DNA from: Desulfuromonadales bacterium
GTDB lineage: Bacteria > Desulfobacterota > Desulfuromonadia > Desulfuromonadales > BM103
Direction of reading: 5' to 3'
DNA length: 41,819 bases
NCBI GenBank assembly: GCA_027065695.1
Contig: JAMONP010000031.1
Span: forward strand, 1-41,819
Positions within the stretch are counted from its first letter, which is position 1; every line of letters begins with the position of its first letter. Shown piece after piece: positions 26,384 to 35,709 of this stretch. The position numbers were made by a program, and so were the translations under genes. The notes below the pieces were generated by a model that had not been told where the DNA came from, did not search any database, and saw nothing but the letters and a program-made list of their open reading frames with translations.

Positions 26384-27637
26384 CTATTCGTAACGTAGGG
26401 CTTCAGCAGGGTCCATCTTTGCTGCGCGCCATGCCGGATAAATCGTCGCCAACAGAGTGATGGACATGGCAACTACAACCACAACTACTACATCACTCGA
26501 ATTGACCACTGATGGGAAATGGTCCATACCATAGACACCCTGATCGAAAATCGTGACATTGAGAAATTTTTCCAGCCACTTGATAAGCGAATCAGCATTC
26601 TTTGCCAGCAGCAAACCGAGCCCTGTACCCAACAGCGTGCCAAGAGTCCCGATAATTAGCCCTTCGAAGACGAAAATTTGCATTATACTGCGCGAGGTCG
26701 CACCCATAGAACGCAGGATAGCAATATCGCGATGTTTCTCCATGACAACCATGATAAGCGTCGTGGCGATGTTAAAGGCTGCAACCAGAACAATGATTCC
26801 CAGGACAATAAAGAGGCCAAGCTTTTCTAACTTAAGAGCTGACAAAAACGACCCGAACATATCCTCCCACGAACGAATACTGTAGGGAAAAGGATATTCC
26901 TGGCGCAAACTCGCGGCAACAGGTGCTGCCTGGTCAAAACCGTCAACCTCAACTTCAACCCCGCTAACACCATCACCCAGGTCAAAAAACTTTTGAGCCT
27001 GATCGAGGTCTATATAGGCAAAGTAAGAGTCAATAAAACCGCCACGATGCTCAAAAATACCAACGATCTTGAAAGGTTTCATCTTCGGAATCATTCCAAA
27101 GGGAGTGATAGTAAACATCGGCGGGATGACATTGATCGATTCACCGACGGCAACACCCAAGGTTGTAGCGGTATCCAGGCCAATCAGTATCCCGGGGAAA
27201 GTCGCTTCCTGGTTATACAAAAGGTCTTTAACGTCTGCGCCATCCTCGGTCAGAAAACTCTGGCGAAAAACCTTATTCTGACGCACGATGCCCTTCACGT
27301 TGACCGCAGCAACACTACGCCGCGAGAGGAGCATCGCTTCCTTATTGATGAATGGTGTGGCACTGAGTACGTGGGGGGACACCGCCATGGCCTTGGCAAC
27401 AACCGCATCCTGACCAGTCAGGTTTTCACCATATTTCTGCACCATAACGTGAGGGATATTGCCGAGGATCTGCTGTCTGACACCATCATGGAAACCGGTC
27501 ATAACGGCCATGACAACAATTAATGCTGCAACCCCCAGAGTGATTCCCGAAATGGAGATGAACGAAATCACCGAGATGAACGTCTGTTTGCGCTTGGCAC
27601 GAAGGTAGCGCAGACTGACAAAGAGTTCGTAGTTCAT
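26384..27637 (-). CDS. lolC: Lipoprotein-releasing system transmembrane protein
   Basis: The LolC/LolE-type permease partners LolD. The 417-residue protein has helix 1 at about 18-47 after [22 protein letters not shown], a large periplasmic domain (about 48-270), and three C-terminal helices in an FtsX core ([23 protein letters not shown] onward), ending [18 protein letters not shown], the hallmark tail. Only one such gene is present, so a LolC-type homodimer (LolF) is likely rather than a LolC/LolE pair. Its leader contains a four-copy GGGACGC array starting only 7 bases before the ATG, leaving little room for a normal ribosome binding site. Confidence 0.94.
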   Translation of the reverse strand: MNYELFVSLRYLRAKRKQTFISVISFISISGITLGVAALIVVMAVMTGFHDGVRQQILGNIPHVMVQKYGENLTGQDAVVAKAMAVSPHVLSATPFINKEAMLLSRRSVAAVNVKGIVRQNKVFRQSFLTEDGADVKDLLYNQEATFPGILIGLDTATTLGVAVGESINVIPPMFTITPFGMIPKMKPFKIVGIFEHRGGFIDSYFAYIDLDQAQKFFDLGDGVSGVEVEVDGFDQAAPVAASLRQEYPFPYSIRSWEDMFGSFLSALKLEKLGLFIVLGIIVLVAAFNIATTLIMVVMEKHRDIAILRSMGATSRSIMQIFVFEGLIIGTLGTLLGTGLGLLLAKNADSLIKWLEKFLNVTIFDQGVYGMDHFPSVVNSSDVVVVVVVAMSITLLATIYPAWRAAKMDPAEALRYE

Positions 27638-27644
27638 AGAATCC

Positions 27645-27672
27645 GGGACGCGGGACGCGGGACGCGGGACGC
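27645..27672 (+). repeat. Heptanucleotide array (GGGACGC x4) in the lolC leader
   Basis: Four perfect GGGACGC copies on the plus strand, at 27645, 27652, 27659 and 27666. They lie 7-35 bases upstream of the lolC ATG and replace the expected Shine-Dalgarno region. They are inverted relative to the decayed array at 27777-27804, so the two could pair in the lysS-lolC transcript. Confidence 0.9.
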
Positions 27673-27738
27673 GACAAAATCAAAAAAAAGTGTACATATA
27701 GGCAACGTCGTAACCAAAATATTAGATCTCCACACTGC

Positions 27739-27755
27739 GGGGGTCTCACACCCCC
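27739..27755 (-). promoter_or_regulatory. GC-rich hairpin between the two heptamer arrays
   Basis: GGGGGT-CTCAC-ACCCCC is a perfect 6-bp stem with a 5-base loop, placed between lysS and lolC. It lacks a following U-run, so it is not a classic terminator. It could be a processing or pausing signal, or the core of the repeat element formed by the flanking heptamer arrays. Confidence 0.45.
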
Positions 27756-27771
27756 TCCTGTTTCTGGTTTT

Positions 27772-29292
27772 TTACTCGTCCCGCGTCCTACGTCCCACGT
27801 CCATTTGCCTTTCAGGGCGCATCTGCGGAAAAAGAATAACGTCACGAATCGACTGGGAGTTGGTCAAAAGCATAACCAACCGGTCGATGCCGATACCCTC
27901 GCCTGCGGTTGGCGGCAGGCCATATTCCAGGGCCCGAATGTAGTCTTCATCCATGGCATGGGCTTCCTCATCGCCAGCTTCCTTTTCCAGTAACTGTTTG
28001 GCGAAACGTTCGCGCTGATCATCCGGGTCGTTTAACTCGGAAAAAGCATTCGCCAACTCACGACCAACAACAAACAGCTCAAAGCGATCGACCACATCCG
28101 GATTTTGATCGTTCTTACGCGACAGGGGAGAAACTTCCGTCGGGTATTGGGTAATAAACGTCGGCTGCCAGAGTTCCGTCTCTGCCACCGCATCGAAAAC
28201 TTCCATCAGCGCTTTGCCGTAACCGGTCCCCTTATCGAGTCCCAGGCCAAGCTTATCGGCATATGCCAGCAGCTTATCAGGAGCGTCTATATCAGCTTCG
28301 CTGATATCACCATATTTAAGAACTGCTTCACGCACCGTCAAACGCTGCCAGGGTCGGCTCAGATCAACATCGCGTTCGCCATACTTGAATTGCAGGCTGC
28401 CGACAACCTGCTCTGCCAGATGACAAATCAGCTCCTCGGTAAGATCCATCAGGTCTTCGTAAGTTGCATATGCCTGATAGAACTCCATCATGGTAAATTC
28501 AGGATTGTGCTGAATGGATATTCCTTCGTTTCTAAAATTTCGGTTAATCTCGAAGACTCGCTCAAAACCACCAACGACAAGGCGTTTTAAATAAAGCTCC
28601 GGAGCGATCCGCAGGAAAAGATCCATCTTCAGGGTATTGTGATGAGTGGTAAACGGCTTAGCGGTTGCTCCACCGGCGATCGGCTGCATCATCGGCGTTT
28701 CAACTTCAAGATAATCGCGTGCCACCATGTAATCACGAATCAGCGAGACGATCCGGCTGCGCTTGCGGAAAACGTCACGAACGTCCTGGTTGACGATCAG
28801 ATCAAGATATCGCTGGCGATAGCGGGTTTCCACATCGGTTAAACCGTGCCATTTTTCCGGCAGTGGCTGGAGTGATTTGGTCAGAAGCTGAATCGACTCG
28901 GCACGCAGGGAAAGCTCATCTGTTTTCGTCCGAAACGGACGACCAGTAACGCCAACAATGTCACCGAGATCAAATTTACGAAACAACTCGAAACTCTCTT
29001 CACCCACCATATTTTTACCAACATAGATCTGCAGGCGGCCGGTTCGATCCTGAACCTGTATAAATGCAGCCTTACCGAAATCACGTTTCGCCATGATACG
29101 ACCAGCAACATGGTAGACCTTCTCAAGCGACTGCAAAGTTTCTTTATCGTGGTCAGCATGAGCAAGGAGAACATCCTTACCCGTAGCATCGGTGGAAAAA
29201 CCATTGGCAAACGGGTTCTGCCCCTGCTCTCGGAGGTCATTGAGCTTGATGCGACGTTGATCAACAATTTCATTGTGACTTTCTGCGGACAT
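27772..29292 (-). CDS. lysS: Lysyl-tRNA synthetase (class II), with a repeat-derived C-terminal tail
   Basis: LysS charges tRNA-Lys. The 506-residue class II enzyme has an N-terminal OB-fold anticodon domain (about 60-150; [19 protein letters not shown]), motif 1 around [10 protein letters not shown] near residue 200, motif 2 [20 protein letters not shown] near 250-270, and motif 3 [13 protein letters not shown] near 470-483. Family members usually end at FPxMRPE. Here the frame continues for ten residues, [11 protein letters not shown] after MRPER, encoded by a decayed GGGACGC heptamer array that has replaced the original stop. The core is intact, so the enzyme should work. The gene is flanked on both sides by heptamer-type inverted repeats. 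Confidence 0.96.
   Translation of the reverse strand: MSAESHNEIVDQRRIKLNDLREQGQNPFANGFSTDATGKDVLLAHADHDKETLQSLEKVYHVAGRIMAKRDFGKAAFIQVQDRTGRLQIYVGKNMVGEESFELFRKFDLGDIVGVTGRPFRTKTDELSLRAESIQLLTKSLQPLPEKWHGLTDVETRYRQRYLDLIVNQDVRDVFRKRSRIVSLIRDYMVARDYLEVETPMMQPIAGGATAKPFTTHHNTLKMDLFLRIAPELYLKRLVVGGFERVFEINRNFRNEGISIQHNPEFTMMEFYQAYATYEDLMDLTEELICHLAEQVVGSLQFKYGERDVDLSRPWQRLTVREAVLKYGDISEADIDAPDKLLAYADKLGLGLDKGTGYGKALMEVFDAVAETELWQPTFITQYPTEVSPLSRKNDQNPDVVDRFELFVVGRELANAFSELNDPDDQRERFAKQLLEKEAGDEEAHAMDEDYIRALEYGLPPTAGEGIGIDRLVMLLTNSQSIRDVILFPQMRPERQMDVGRRTRDE
27777..27804 (-). repeat. Decayed heptanucleotide array at the lysS 3' end
   Basis: Four seven-base units on the plus strand: CGTCCCG, CGTCCTA, CGTCCCA, CGTCCAT. 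They match the GGGACGC unit of the other arrays but with substitutions, and read on the minus strand. They encode the last residues of LysS (DVGRRTRDE) before the stop at 27772-27774. Confidence 0.75.
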
Positions 29293-29314
29293 AAGCTTGT
29301 TCCTTCAAATAGTA

Positions 29315-29350
29315 AAGCTGTAAGCTGAATAGTTAATTTCCTTACAGCTT
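29315..29350. repeat. Inverted repeat with heptamer periodicity between prfB and lysS
   Basis: AAGCTGTAAG (29315-29324) and CTTACAGCTT (29341-29350) form a perfect 10-bp stem around 16 bases. The arms show seven-base periodicity (AGCTGTA then AGCTGA; ACAGCTT then ATAGCTG). In the minus-strand transcript it would fold as a hairpin ahead of lysS. It has no U-run, so it is not a clear terminator. Confidence 0.7.
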
Positions 29351-29359
29351 ATAGCTGGT

Positions 29360-30449
29360 CTATTGCATCAAATACGCTTCTATAAAGCCGTCCAGATCAC
29401 CATCAAGAACAGCATCGGCATTGCCAACTTCATAGTTGGTGCGATGGTCCTTGACCATACGGTAGGGATGCAGAACGTAAGAACGGATCTGGCTTCCCCA
29501 GCCGATCTCCTTCTTTTCACCACCCAGAGCTTCGGCTTCACTCTCCTTCTTCCCCAGTTCCAGTTCATAGAGCCGGGCCTTGAGTTGCTTCATGGCTGTA
29601 GAACGATTCTTATGCTGAGATCGCTGACTCTGGCAGCTGACAACAATACCGGTTGGCAGATGCGTTATTCTGATGGCCGAATCAGTTTTGTTAACATGCT
29701 GCCCACCGGCACCACTGGCACGATAGGTATCAACTTTCAGATCTTTATCGAGGATTTCAATATCAACATCATCGGCAAGTTCTGGGAAAACAAAAACCGA
29801 GCAGAAGGACGTGTGGCGACGGGCGTTGGAATCAAAGGGTGAGATACGCACCAACCGATGGATACCCTTTTCGGCCTTCAGATAACCATAGGCATAGGCA
29901 CCAGCCACAGTAAAGGTCACCCCCTTGGTGCCAGCCTCATCCCCAGGATGGTATTCGGTAATTTCAGCCTTAAGCCCTTTACGTTCACACCAGCGTAAGT
30001 ACATACGTAAAAGAATTTCTGCCCAATCCTGGGCCTCTGTTCCACCAGCACCGGCATTGATACTGACGATAGCATTATTGGCATCATGTTCGCCTGAAAG
30101 CATACGGGCAAATTCCATCTGCCCGAGCCTCTTTTCCAAGCTAGGCAACATACCACGTATTTCCGCCAGCGTCTCCTCGTCCTCACTCTCCTCACCTAGT
30201 TCGATAAGAACCTGAACATCTTCCAGGTCACGATCAACCGACTCCCAGTCTGTAACCAGATTCTGCAGGAGGGTTCTTTCTTTCAGAACCTCCTGGGCCT
30301 GCTCATTGTCATTCCAGAATTCAGGCTTGGCAACCTCTGCTTCCAGTTCTGCAACCCGTTCACGCTTGCTATCAATGTCAAAGATACCTCCTCAGCTCAG
30401 AGAGCTTTTCCTGGAGGCTTTTCTGCAACTCAATTTCTTCACGAAACAT
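29360..30449 (-). CDS. prfB: Peptide chain release factor 2, expressed by programmed +1 frameshift
   Basis: RF2 ends translation at UGA and UAA. The zero frame starts at ATG 30449 (AGGAG 6 bases upstream) and reads [16 protein letters not shown]... to an in-frame TGA at 30378-30380, codon 24. Skipping the T at 30380 puts the ribosome into the frame that runs to 29360, giving 23 + 339 = 362 residues, the normal RF2 length. The site CTGAGGAGGTATCTTTGAC has the classic layout: an internal SD-like AGGAGG, three bases, then CTT-TGA-C. The GGQ motif ([14 protein letters not shown]) for peptide release and SPF ([10 protein letters not shown]) for stop recognition are both present. It is not a pseudogene. 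It is expected to be autoregulated by RF2 supply. Confidence 0.96.
30377..30392 (-). promoter_or_regulatory. RF2 programmed +1 frameshift site
   Basis: On the minus strand: AGGAGG (30387-30392), TAT, slippery CTT (30381-30383), in-frame TGA (30378-30380), then C. Low RF2 leaves the UGA unread long enough for tRNA-Leu to slip by one base, aided by the SD-like element. This is the well-known bacterial prfB feedback signal. Confidence 0.95.
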
Positions 30450-30548
30450 TACAAACTCCTAAAGTCGACAATCGAACTGTGGATTATAACCGCAGACGAT
30501 AAACGGAACAAGGAAACTTCATTAATTCAGTAATTTTTCTAAGAATGA

Positions 30549-32105
30549 TCACAAAAAACGCCGTCGCGTTTGCAGCAACCAGATCAGGCTAATGATAAGG
30601 AAGGCTCCAGGGATCAGGTCGCCCATGTGGAAATAAAGCCCTGGCCGAGCACCCAGCCCGACCTCACTTGCAAGGAATGCTGTGTCGAAAAGACTGGTTT
30701 GCTCAACAATCCGTCCAGACGGTGCGATAAAAGCGGAGACCCCGGTATTGGCTGCGCGTGCCAGCCAGACACGGTTTTCAATCGCACGGAAACGTGACAT
30801 CGCCAGGTGTTGCCATGGGGCTGATGACCTACCGAACCAGGCGTCGTTAGTGATGTTGACCAGAAGGGCGCTGCCCTGACGTACATATTCGCGAGCCAGG
30901 CCGGGGAAAATCACCTCGTAGCAGACCAGAACTCCCAGTTGATACCCCTGGATCGGCAGGGGGTTAATCTCTCCGGGAGAATAGTCACCGATACCGGCAA
31001 CCAGTTTATTGACAAAGGGGAGATATTCACCAAGTGGCACATATTCTCCAAAAGGAACAAGATGAACTTTGTCGCTGCGACCTAGCACTTGCGCTGTCGG
31101 TGACAGGAGAAACGCACTGTTCAGATAACGCAATATCCCGGTATCTTTGTTCACCCCAGCGTCTTCATGTATTCCGGCACCTCGGTGATATGCCGGACTA
31201 CCGAACAGTAGCGAGGCTCCCGTTTCCAGGGGCAACTCTGAAACCGATCCAGACAACTGACCACCGTCCTGAAAATAAAACGGCATGGCTGCCTCAGGCC
31301 AGATGATCAGATCACTCGCTCCGGCTTGATTGGCCAGCAGAGAAAGGTCACGATAAGTTTTTACCGTACTCAACTGACTATCAGGGTGCCATTTGAGCTC
31401 TTGTGGGATATTCCCTTGGATAACCGCTACCTGCAACGACTCTGGACGAGTGTCTAAATCTTGCTGTAAACACCATTGTCCATATCCGTAATTGCACAAC
31501 AGTAAAACAACCGTGGCAACTAAAGCTTTGACAGGGACATGTTGCGGGGGTTTGTGCCGTAAAGCCAGAATACTTTCGCCCAGGACGGCATTACACAAAA
31601 TCAGAAGATAACTCAAGCCGTAAACACCGAAAAGATCAGCTGACTGGATCATTGCCAGCCAGGCTTGTTGGGAGTAGCCGAGTGTTGCCCAGGGAAAACC
31701 TGTCAACAGAAATTCACGCATGAACTCCAGAGCAACCCAGAAAACCGGGAAGGTTAATGCATAGGAATAGTTCCTGAATTCCTTAAGACGGCAGGCAGCC
31801 CAGGTCGCGGCCCCCCAGAACAGGGCCAGATAGCCAACAAGCAGCAAATAGATCAGGAAAGAGACGGCCAAAGGCAGATGACCATAGGTGATCATGACAA
31901 TATTTAGCCAGTACAAAGTTACGGCAAAGAAAACCATTCCGGCAACAAAACCGCTCTTGAATGGTCGGCTCTGCATCACCAGAACCAGCGGTATGAGACC
32001 GAACCATGCGAGTATGGTGTAATCCGGGAGAGGGAAAGCGCAGGCCAGCAGAAGGCCGGACAAGGCGCTGGCACAGGTCACTTTATCTGGGAGGAAACGG
32101 CGCAT
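30549..32105 (-). CDS. lnt: Apolipoprotein N-acyltransferase
   Basis: Lnt adds the third acyl chain to lipoproteins at the inner membrane. The 518-residue protein has an N-terminal membrane domain of several helices (about 8-210) and a periplasmic nitrilase domain (about 225-480). The catalytic triad is visible: Glu in LIIWPEAAMPFY, Lys in SDKVHLVPFGEYVP and Cys in GVLVCYEVIFP. A final helix (LIPGAFLIISLIWLL) anchors the C-terminus. It fits functionally with LolCD downstream, because Lol export acts on Lnt products. It begins 1 base after the corC stop. Confidence 0.95.
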   Translation of the reverse strand: MRRFLPDKVTCASALSGLLLACAFPLPDYTILAWFGLIPLVLVMQSRPFKSGFVAGMVFFAVTLYWLNIVMITYGHLPLAVSFLIYLLLVGYLALFWGAATWAACRLKEFRNYSYALTFPVFWVALEFMREFLLTGFPWATLGYSQQAWLAMIQSADLFGVYGLSYLLILCNAVLGESILALRHKPPQHVPVKALVATVVLLLCNYGYGQWCLQQDLDTRPESLQVAVIQGNIPQELKWHPDSQLSTVKTYRDLSLLANQAGASDLIIWPEAAMPFYFQDGGQLSGSVSELPLETGASLLFGSPAYHRGAGIHEDAGVNKDTGILRYLNSAFLLSPTAQVLGRSDKVHLVPFGEYVPLGEYLPFVNKLVAGIGDYSPGEINPLPIQGYQLGVLVCYEVIFPGLAREYVRQGSALLVNITNDAWFGRSSAPWQHLAMSRFRAIENRVWLARAANTGVSAFIAPSGRIVEQTSLFDTAFLASEVGLGARPGLYFHMGDLIPGAFLIISLIWLLQTRRRFL

Positions 32106-32106
32106 G

Positions 32107-32976
32107 TCAGGGTAGTTCTTCTACATCACGACAGACGCGAACCTTGCCGATCTTGCGTTCGTCTGATTCTTCAACCACCAGCACCAGACCGTTGTCGGTG
32201 ATTTTTTCACCTACTTGAGGAACATTGCCCAACAAATAGAAAAGATACCCACCGACCGTATCAAACTTCTTCTGCGGAATCTCAATATCGTAATACTCTT
32301 CCAGTGCCTCAACATTGGCTCTGGCGTCCACCAGAAGGGTGCCATCCTTCTGCGGTTGCACCCAAGGAACTTCCAGATCATATTCGTCCTGAATATCACC
32401 AACTATCTCTTCGAGCAGATCCTCAATTGTAATCAGACCGGAGGTGCCACCGTACTCATCAACAACAATCGCCATATGCACCCGTCGGGTGCGAAAATCC
32501 ACCAATAGATCTTCAATACGTTTGGTCTCGGGGATAAAATAGGCTGTACGCATTACCTCGGTGAGCGCTAGAGTTTCATCGCTTGCCCCCCAGTTGCGCA
32601 ACAAGTCTTTCGCATAGACAAGGCCGACAATCTGATCCATCGAACTTTCAAAAATTGGCACACGTGAATGTCCGGAACGGATTATCAGTTCTAAGAAATT
32701 ACTGAGGGTCGAGTCAGAAGGACAGCAGACCATATCAGTACGCGGCACCATGACCTCACGTACAATTGTGTCACCGAAATCGAAGATTGACTGCAACATA
32801 TCGCCTTCGGATTCGTTGAGGATGCCTTCCTCTTCTGAACTATTGATCGCGTCCTGCAGTTCTTTTTCCGTCAAGGCCCGTGATCTGCCCCTTATAACTT
32901 GGCTCAGTGCCGACAACCATGAACTGCTATGGGGCTTTTTACTGTCTTCCACCAGAATCGACTCCCTTTCTCTCAT
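32107..32976 (-). CDS. corC: CorC/YbeX-type CBS-domain protein
   Basis: The 289-residue soluble CorC/HlyC protein carries two CBS domains (about 75-205; IVREVMVPRTDMV, SRVPIFESSMDQIVGLVYAKD, RVHMAIVVDEYGGTSGLIT) followed by the CorC_HlyC domain (about 215-289). It lacks the membrane DUF21 part of larger family members, like E. coli YbeX. The E. coli protein is tied to Mg/Co efflux and ribosome maturation. The exact role remains debated. The phoH-ybeY-corC-lnt order matches ybeZ-ybeY-ybeX-lnt of enteric bacteria, with a pgpH gene added. The start overlaps the ybeY stop by 4 bases (ATGA). Confidence 0.93.
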   Translation of the reverse strand: MRERESILVEDSKKPHSSSWLSALSQVIRGRSRALTEKELQDAINSSEEEGILNESEGDMLQSIFDFGDTIVREVMVPRTDMVCCPSDSTLSNFLELIIRSGHSRVPIFESSMDQIVGLVYAKDLLRNWGASDETLALTEVMRTAYFIPETKRIEDLLVDFRTRRVHMAIVVDEYGGTSGLITIEDLLEEIVGDIQDEYDLEVPWVQPQKDGTLLVDARANVEALEEYYDIEIPQKKFDTVGGYLFYLLGNVPQVGEKITDNGLVLVVEESDERKIGKVRVCRDVEELP

Positions 32977-33428
32977 TCAGTCAGAAATTCCTCACGAATC
33001 AGCGAGAACACTTCCTGTTCCCTGGCCTCCATACGTTCCGTATCGGCTTTCGTACCGCGTTCGTGATCGTAGCCAAGCAGATGGAGAGCACCATGCAGAA
33101 GCAGAAAATACAGCTCCCCCTCAAACGAGGTCTGTGCTTCACAGGCATCGCGCGCTGCCATCTCGGCGGAAATAACTACGTCGCCAAGCAGATCAGGCTG
33201 TACGCCACTGCCCTCACCTTCCTGCATGGCAAATGAGATGACATTGGTCGGGCGATCTTTGCCGAGGTAATCGCGATTAATTTCCTGAATCATGGCATCG
33301 TCAACGATCAGGATCGACAGTTGACCGTCAGGACATGCCGAGACGCTTAAGATCCTCTGTGCTACCCTTCTTAATGGGATTTTCCTGATCTTCTGCTTGC
33401 TCTGACGATTTTCTATTGCGATCTTCAT
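32973..33428 (-). CDS. ybeY: Endoribonuclease / rRNA maturation factor YbeY
   Basis: YbeY is a single-strand RNase in 16S rRNA 3' maturation and ribosome quality control. The 151-residue protein has LSILIVDDAMIQEINRDYLG, KDRPTNVISFAM near 60-71, and the zinc site HGALHLLGYDHE near 112-123. ATG 33428 has AGGAG 5 bases upstream and matches the family's start (IENRQ). The first 101 bases overlap the tail of the upstream HD-domain gene in another frame, so both proteins read the same DNA. Confidence 0.95.
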   Translation of the reverse strand: MKIAIENRQSKQKIRKIPLRRVAQRILSVSACPDGQLSILIVDDAMIQEINRDYLGKDRPTNVISFAMQEGEGSGVQPDLLGDVVISAEMAARDACEAQTSFEGELYFLLLHGALHLLGYDHERGTKADTERMEAREQEVFSLIREEFLTE

Positions 33429-35709
33429 CTATACTCCTGGGGCCCTTTTCAGTAGCTCGCTCCTTGCTGACCGGCTCTGGATAATCAACCCGGTAGTGGA
33501 AAATACCACCCAGCACCATATTGAAACTCTTGGCGACATTATGAATATCTTTGAGGGTCAGTTCACATTCATCGAGCTGTCCATCGATAAAGATATTGTT
33601 GATGATTTTCTGCACCATCCCCTGGATGCGGGCCGGAGTAGGATCGGTCAAGGTCCTGCTGGCAGCTTCAACAGCATCAGCCAGCAGGATCAGAGCTGCT
33701 TCGCGTGTCTGCGGCTTGGGTCCGGGATAGCGATAGTCCCGCTCATCGATCTGCTCCACCCCAGGATCGGCCTTACTTTTCGCCCGATCATAGAAGAACT
33801 TCATCAAGCCGGTACCGTGATGCTGACGAATAATATCTATGAGCGTCTGGCCAAGTCTGTGCTCACGAGCCATTTCAGTGCCGTCTTTAACATGTGCCAT
33901 AAGTACCAGAGCACTCATTGAAGGAGCCAACTTGTCGTGCCGGTTCTCCTGCCCGCCTATATTTTCAATAAAATAAAGTGGTTTTTTGATTTTACCAATA
34001 TCGTGGTAATAAGCTGCCACCCTCACCATAAGTGGATTAACACCGATATTCTCCGCTGCAGCTTCGGCCAGATTACCAACAATGATTGAGTGGTGATAAG
34101 TCCCTGGGGCCTGCACCATCAGGTCGCGCAGTAAAGGGTTGTTCATGTTGGCAAGCTCAAGTAATTTGATGTTGGTCGTATAACGGAAAAGTGATTCCAC
34201 CAGAGGAACGATCCCGGTCACGACAACAGCTGCCACCAGGCCTCCGGCAAAACCAAAACCCAATTTGTAGAGCAACTGCAGGTCAAAGAGCCTGCTGGTC
34301 ATGAGATGAAGTGCAAAGATCAATAAAAAGTTGAACATGCCGAGCCGCAGGCCGGCACGGAAAAGAGAAGAACGCTCGGTAACGTGACGCACCCAATGTG
34401 CCCCTGAAAGGCTGGTCAAAAAAGCAAAGACCATAATGGCAAAACTGTTGCCGAAAAGAGTACCGGTTACAATGGCCGAAAGAATGGCAAAGATCAGAGA
34501 GATCTCTGAATTAAGAACAATACGCACCAGCAAAGTACCGACAGCAAAGGGGAAAATATAATAATATGCATTCTGATCAACATAAGGGAACGCACTCCCC
34601 AAGGCCGCTGAGATAAAAATGGAGATTTTCAGGATCAGAATATGGATCACAAAGATTGTCGCCAGGAACACCAGATCGCGGTTTTCAGGACGGTATTTGC
34701 GGATGTTATGTCGCGCAAAAGTGTGGGCGGAATAGACAAGCAGGAAACAGATGAGCAGCATTCCCATGGCATTGCGCCACAATGAGACAATGTTACCATC
34801 GTCGCGCATGGCTCCAAGCCGTTTAATCTGGTCCAGTGTAATGCGACCACCCTCACGGACAATCATCTCCCCTTTCTTAACCTGAACGAGGATTGGCTTG
34901 ACATCCTCTCTGGCCGCCTGTCGACGTGCTTCAGTTTCGTTCTGATTAAATGAGATGTTCGGCCGCAACAATGGCACAATCAACTCTCGCAAAGCTTTTT
35001 TCTGATTATTTGGGAGTTCGGTGTCAACGATAGCTTTTTTCAGTGAATCCTGAAGCTGACCCAGCCCGATAATTTTCTCACGATCGCTATCGACAATTTC
35101 CGTCTGGGTAATGAGACTACGAAAAATCACGCCCTTGGGACGATCTGCCTCGAACAGCTTTAGATTACCAGCGACCTTCTGCCGATAGAGTTGCTTCATG
35201 ATCATCGAGACTTGCACCTTGATGCCATCATTGTCCGCAAGTTCTTTTAATGCAGTAAAACCTTTACTCTTTGTTTTAATACCGAAGCTTGATTCCAGCT
35301 CGGCGATCTGCTGTTCATCTGTCACCTCAAGATCTTGACCGACTCGCAACGACGCAAGGATCTGTTCCACCTGATCTGAAATCATCGATCCGATCGCCGG
35401 ATCATAGTCATAGAGGTTGGCAACAGCTTTTTCAGCATCGTTTCGCTTCTGTTCTGACAAATCATCGTCTGGGATCAGCAGATCGCGTGGTGCCTTGATA
35501 TCACGTGGGGCAATATCTCCAGGAGCAAACTTGTCTGGTGTCAAAACCCCTTTGGGCACAATGATAATCGTCAGTAACACCACGAGAATAATCAACAACA
35601 AAGACAGGTGAAAGCCATTATCACTACTGCCACGCGACTCTTTTTGTGCCAGACGAGACAGTGGTTTGTGGGGTAAACCGGGTTCAGATTTATGTCCATT
35701 TTTAGGCAT
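33328..35709 (-). CDS. 7TM-HD family phosphohydrolase (PgpH/YqfF-like)
   Basis: The membrane protein has 793 residues from ATG 35709 (AGGA about 8 bases upstream). There is a first helix (LSLLLIILVVLLTIIIVP), a large extracytoplasmic 7TMR-HDED domain (about 60-270), a block of about seven membrane helices (about 300-480), and a cytoplasmic HD domain with HHSIIVGNLAEAAA and VAAYYHDIGKIKKP. Listeria PgpH of this architecture degrades c-di-AMP. Whether that holds here is unknown, because no c-di-AMP synthase is visible. The frame runs further upstream to 35820 inside phoH and is not family-like. The last 33 residues, charged and low in complexity, overlap ybeY. Confidence 0.92.
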   Translation of the reverse strand: MPKNGHKSEPGLPHKPLSRLAQKESRGSSDNGFHLSLLLIILVVLLTIIIVPKGVLTPDKFAPGDIAPRDIKAPRDLLIPDDDLSEQKRNDAEKAVANLYDYDPAIGSMISDQVEQILASLRVGQDLEVTDEQQIAELESSFGIKTKSKGFTALKELADNDGIKVQVSMIMKQLYRQKVAGNLKLFEADRPKGVIFRSLITQTEIVDSDREKIIGLGQLQDSLKKAIVDTELPNNQKKALRELIVPLLRPNISFNQNETEARRQAAREDVKPILVQVKKGEMIVREGGRITLDQIKRLGAMRDDGNIVSLWRNAMGMLLICFLLVYSAHTFARHNIRKYRPENRDLVFLATIFVIHILILKISIFISAALGSAFPYVDQNAYYYIFPFAVGTLLVRIVLNSEISLIFAILSAIVTGTLFGNSFAIMVFAFLTSLSGAHWVRHVTERSSLFRAGLRLGMFNFLLIFALHLMTSRLFDLQLLYKLGFGFAGGLVAAVVVTGIVPLVESLFRYTTNIKLLELANMNNPLLRDLMVQAPGTYHHSIIVGNLAEAAAENIGVNPLMVRVAAYYHDIGKIKKPLYFIENIGGQENRHDKLAPSMSALVLMAHVKDGTEMAREHRLGQTLIDIIRQHHGTGLMKFFYDRAKSKADPGVEQIDERDYRYPGPKPQTREAALILLADAVEAASRTLTDPTPARIQGMVQKIINNIFIDGQLDECELTLKDIHNVAKSFNMVLGGIFHYRVDYPEPVSKERATEKGPRSIDEDRNRKSSEQAEDQENPIKKGSTEDLKRLGMS

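Noticed and set aside
27645-27804. Insertion sequence remnant
   Set aside because: No transposase fragment or target duplication. The unit is only inverted short repeats around about 100 bp.
27486-27845. 119-codon minus-strand frame across the lysS-lolC gap
   Set aside because: It overlaps lysS and lolC in another frame and is made largely of heptamer repeat. No family features.
29360-30449. prfB as a frameshifted pseudogene
   Set aside because: The in-frame TGA sits in the classical programmed frameshift site and the joined protein has normal length and motifs.
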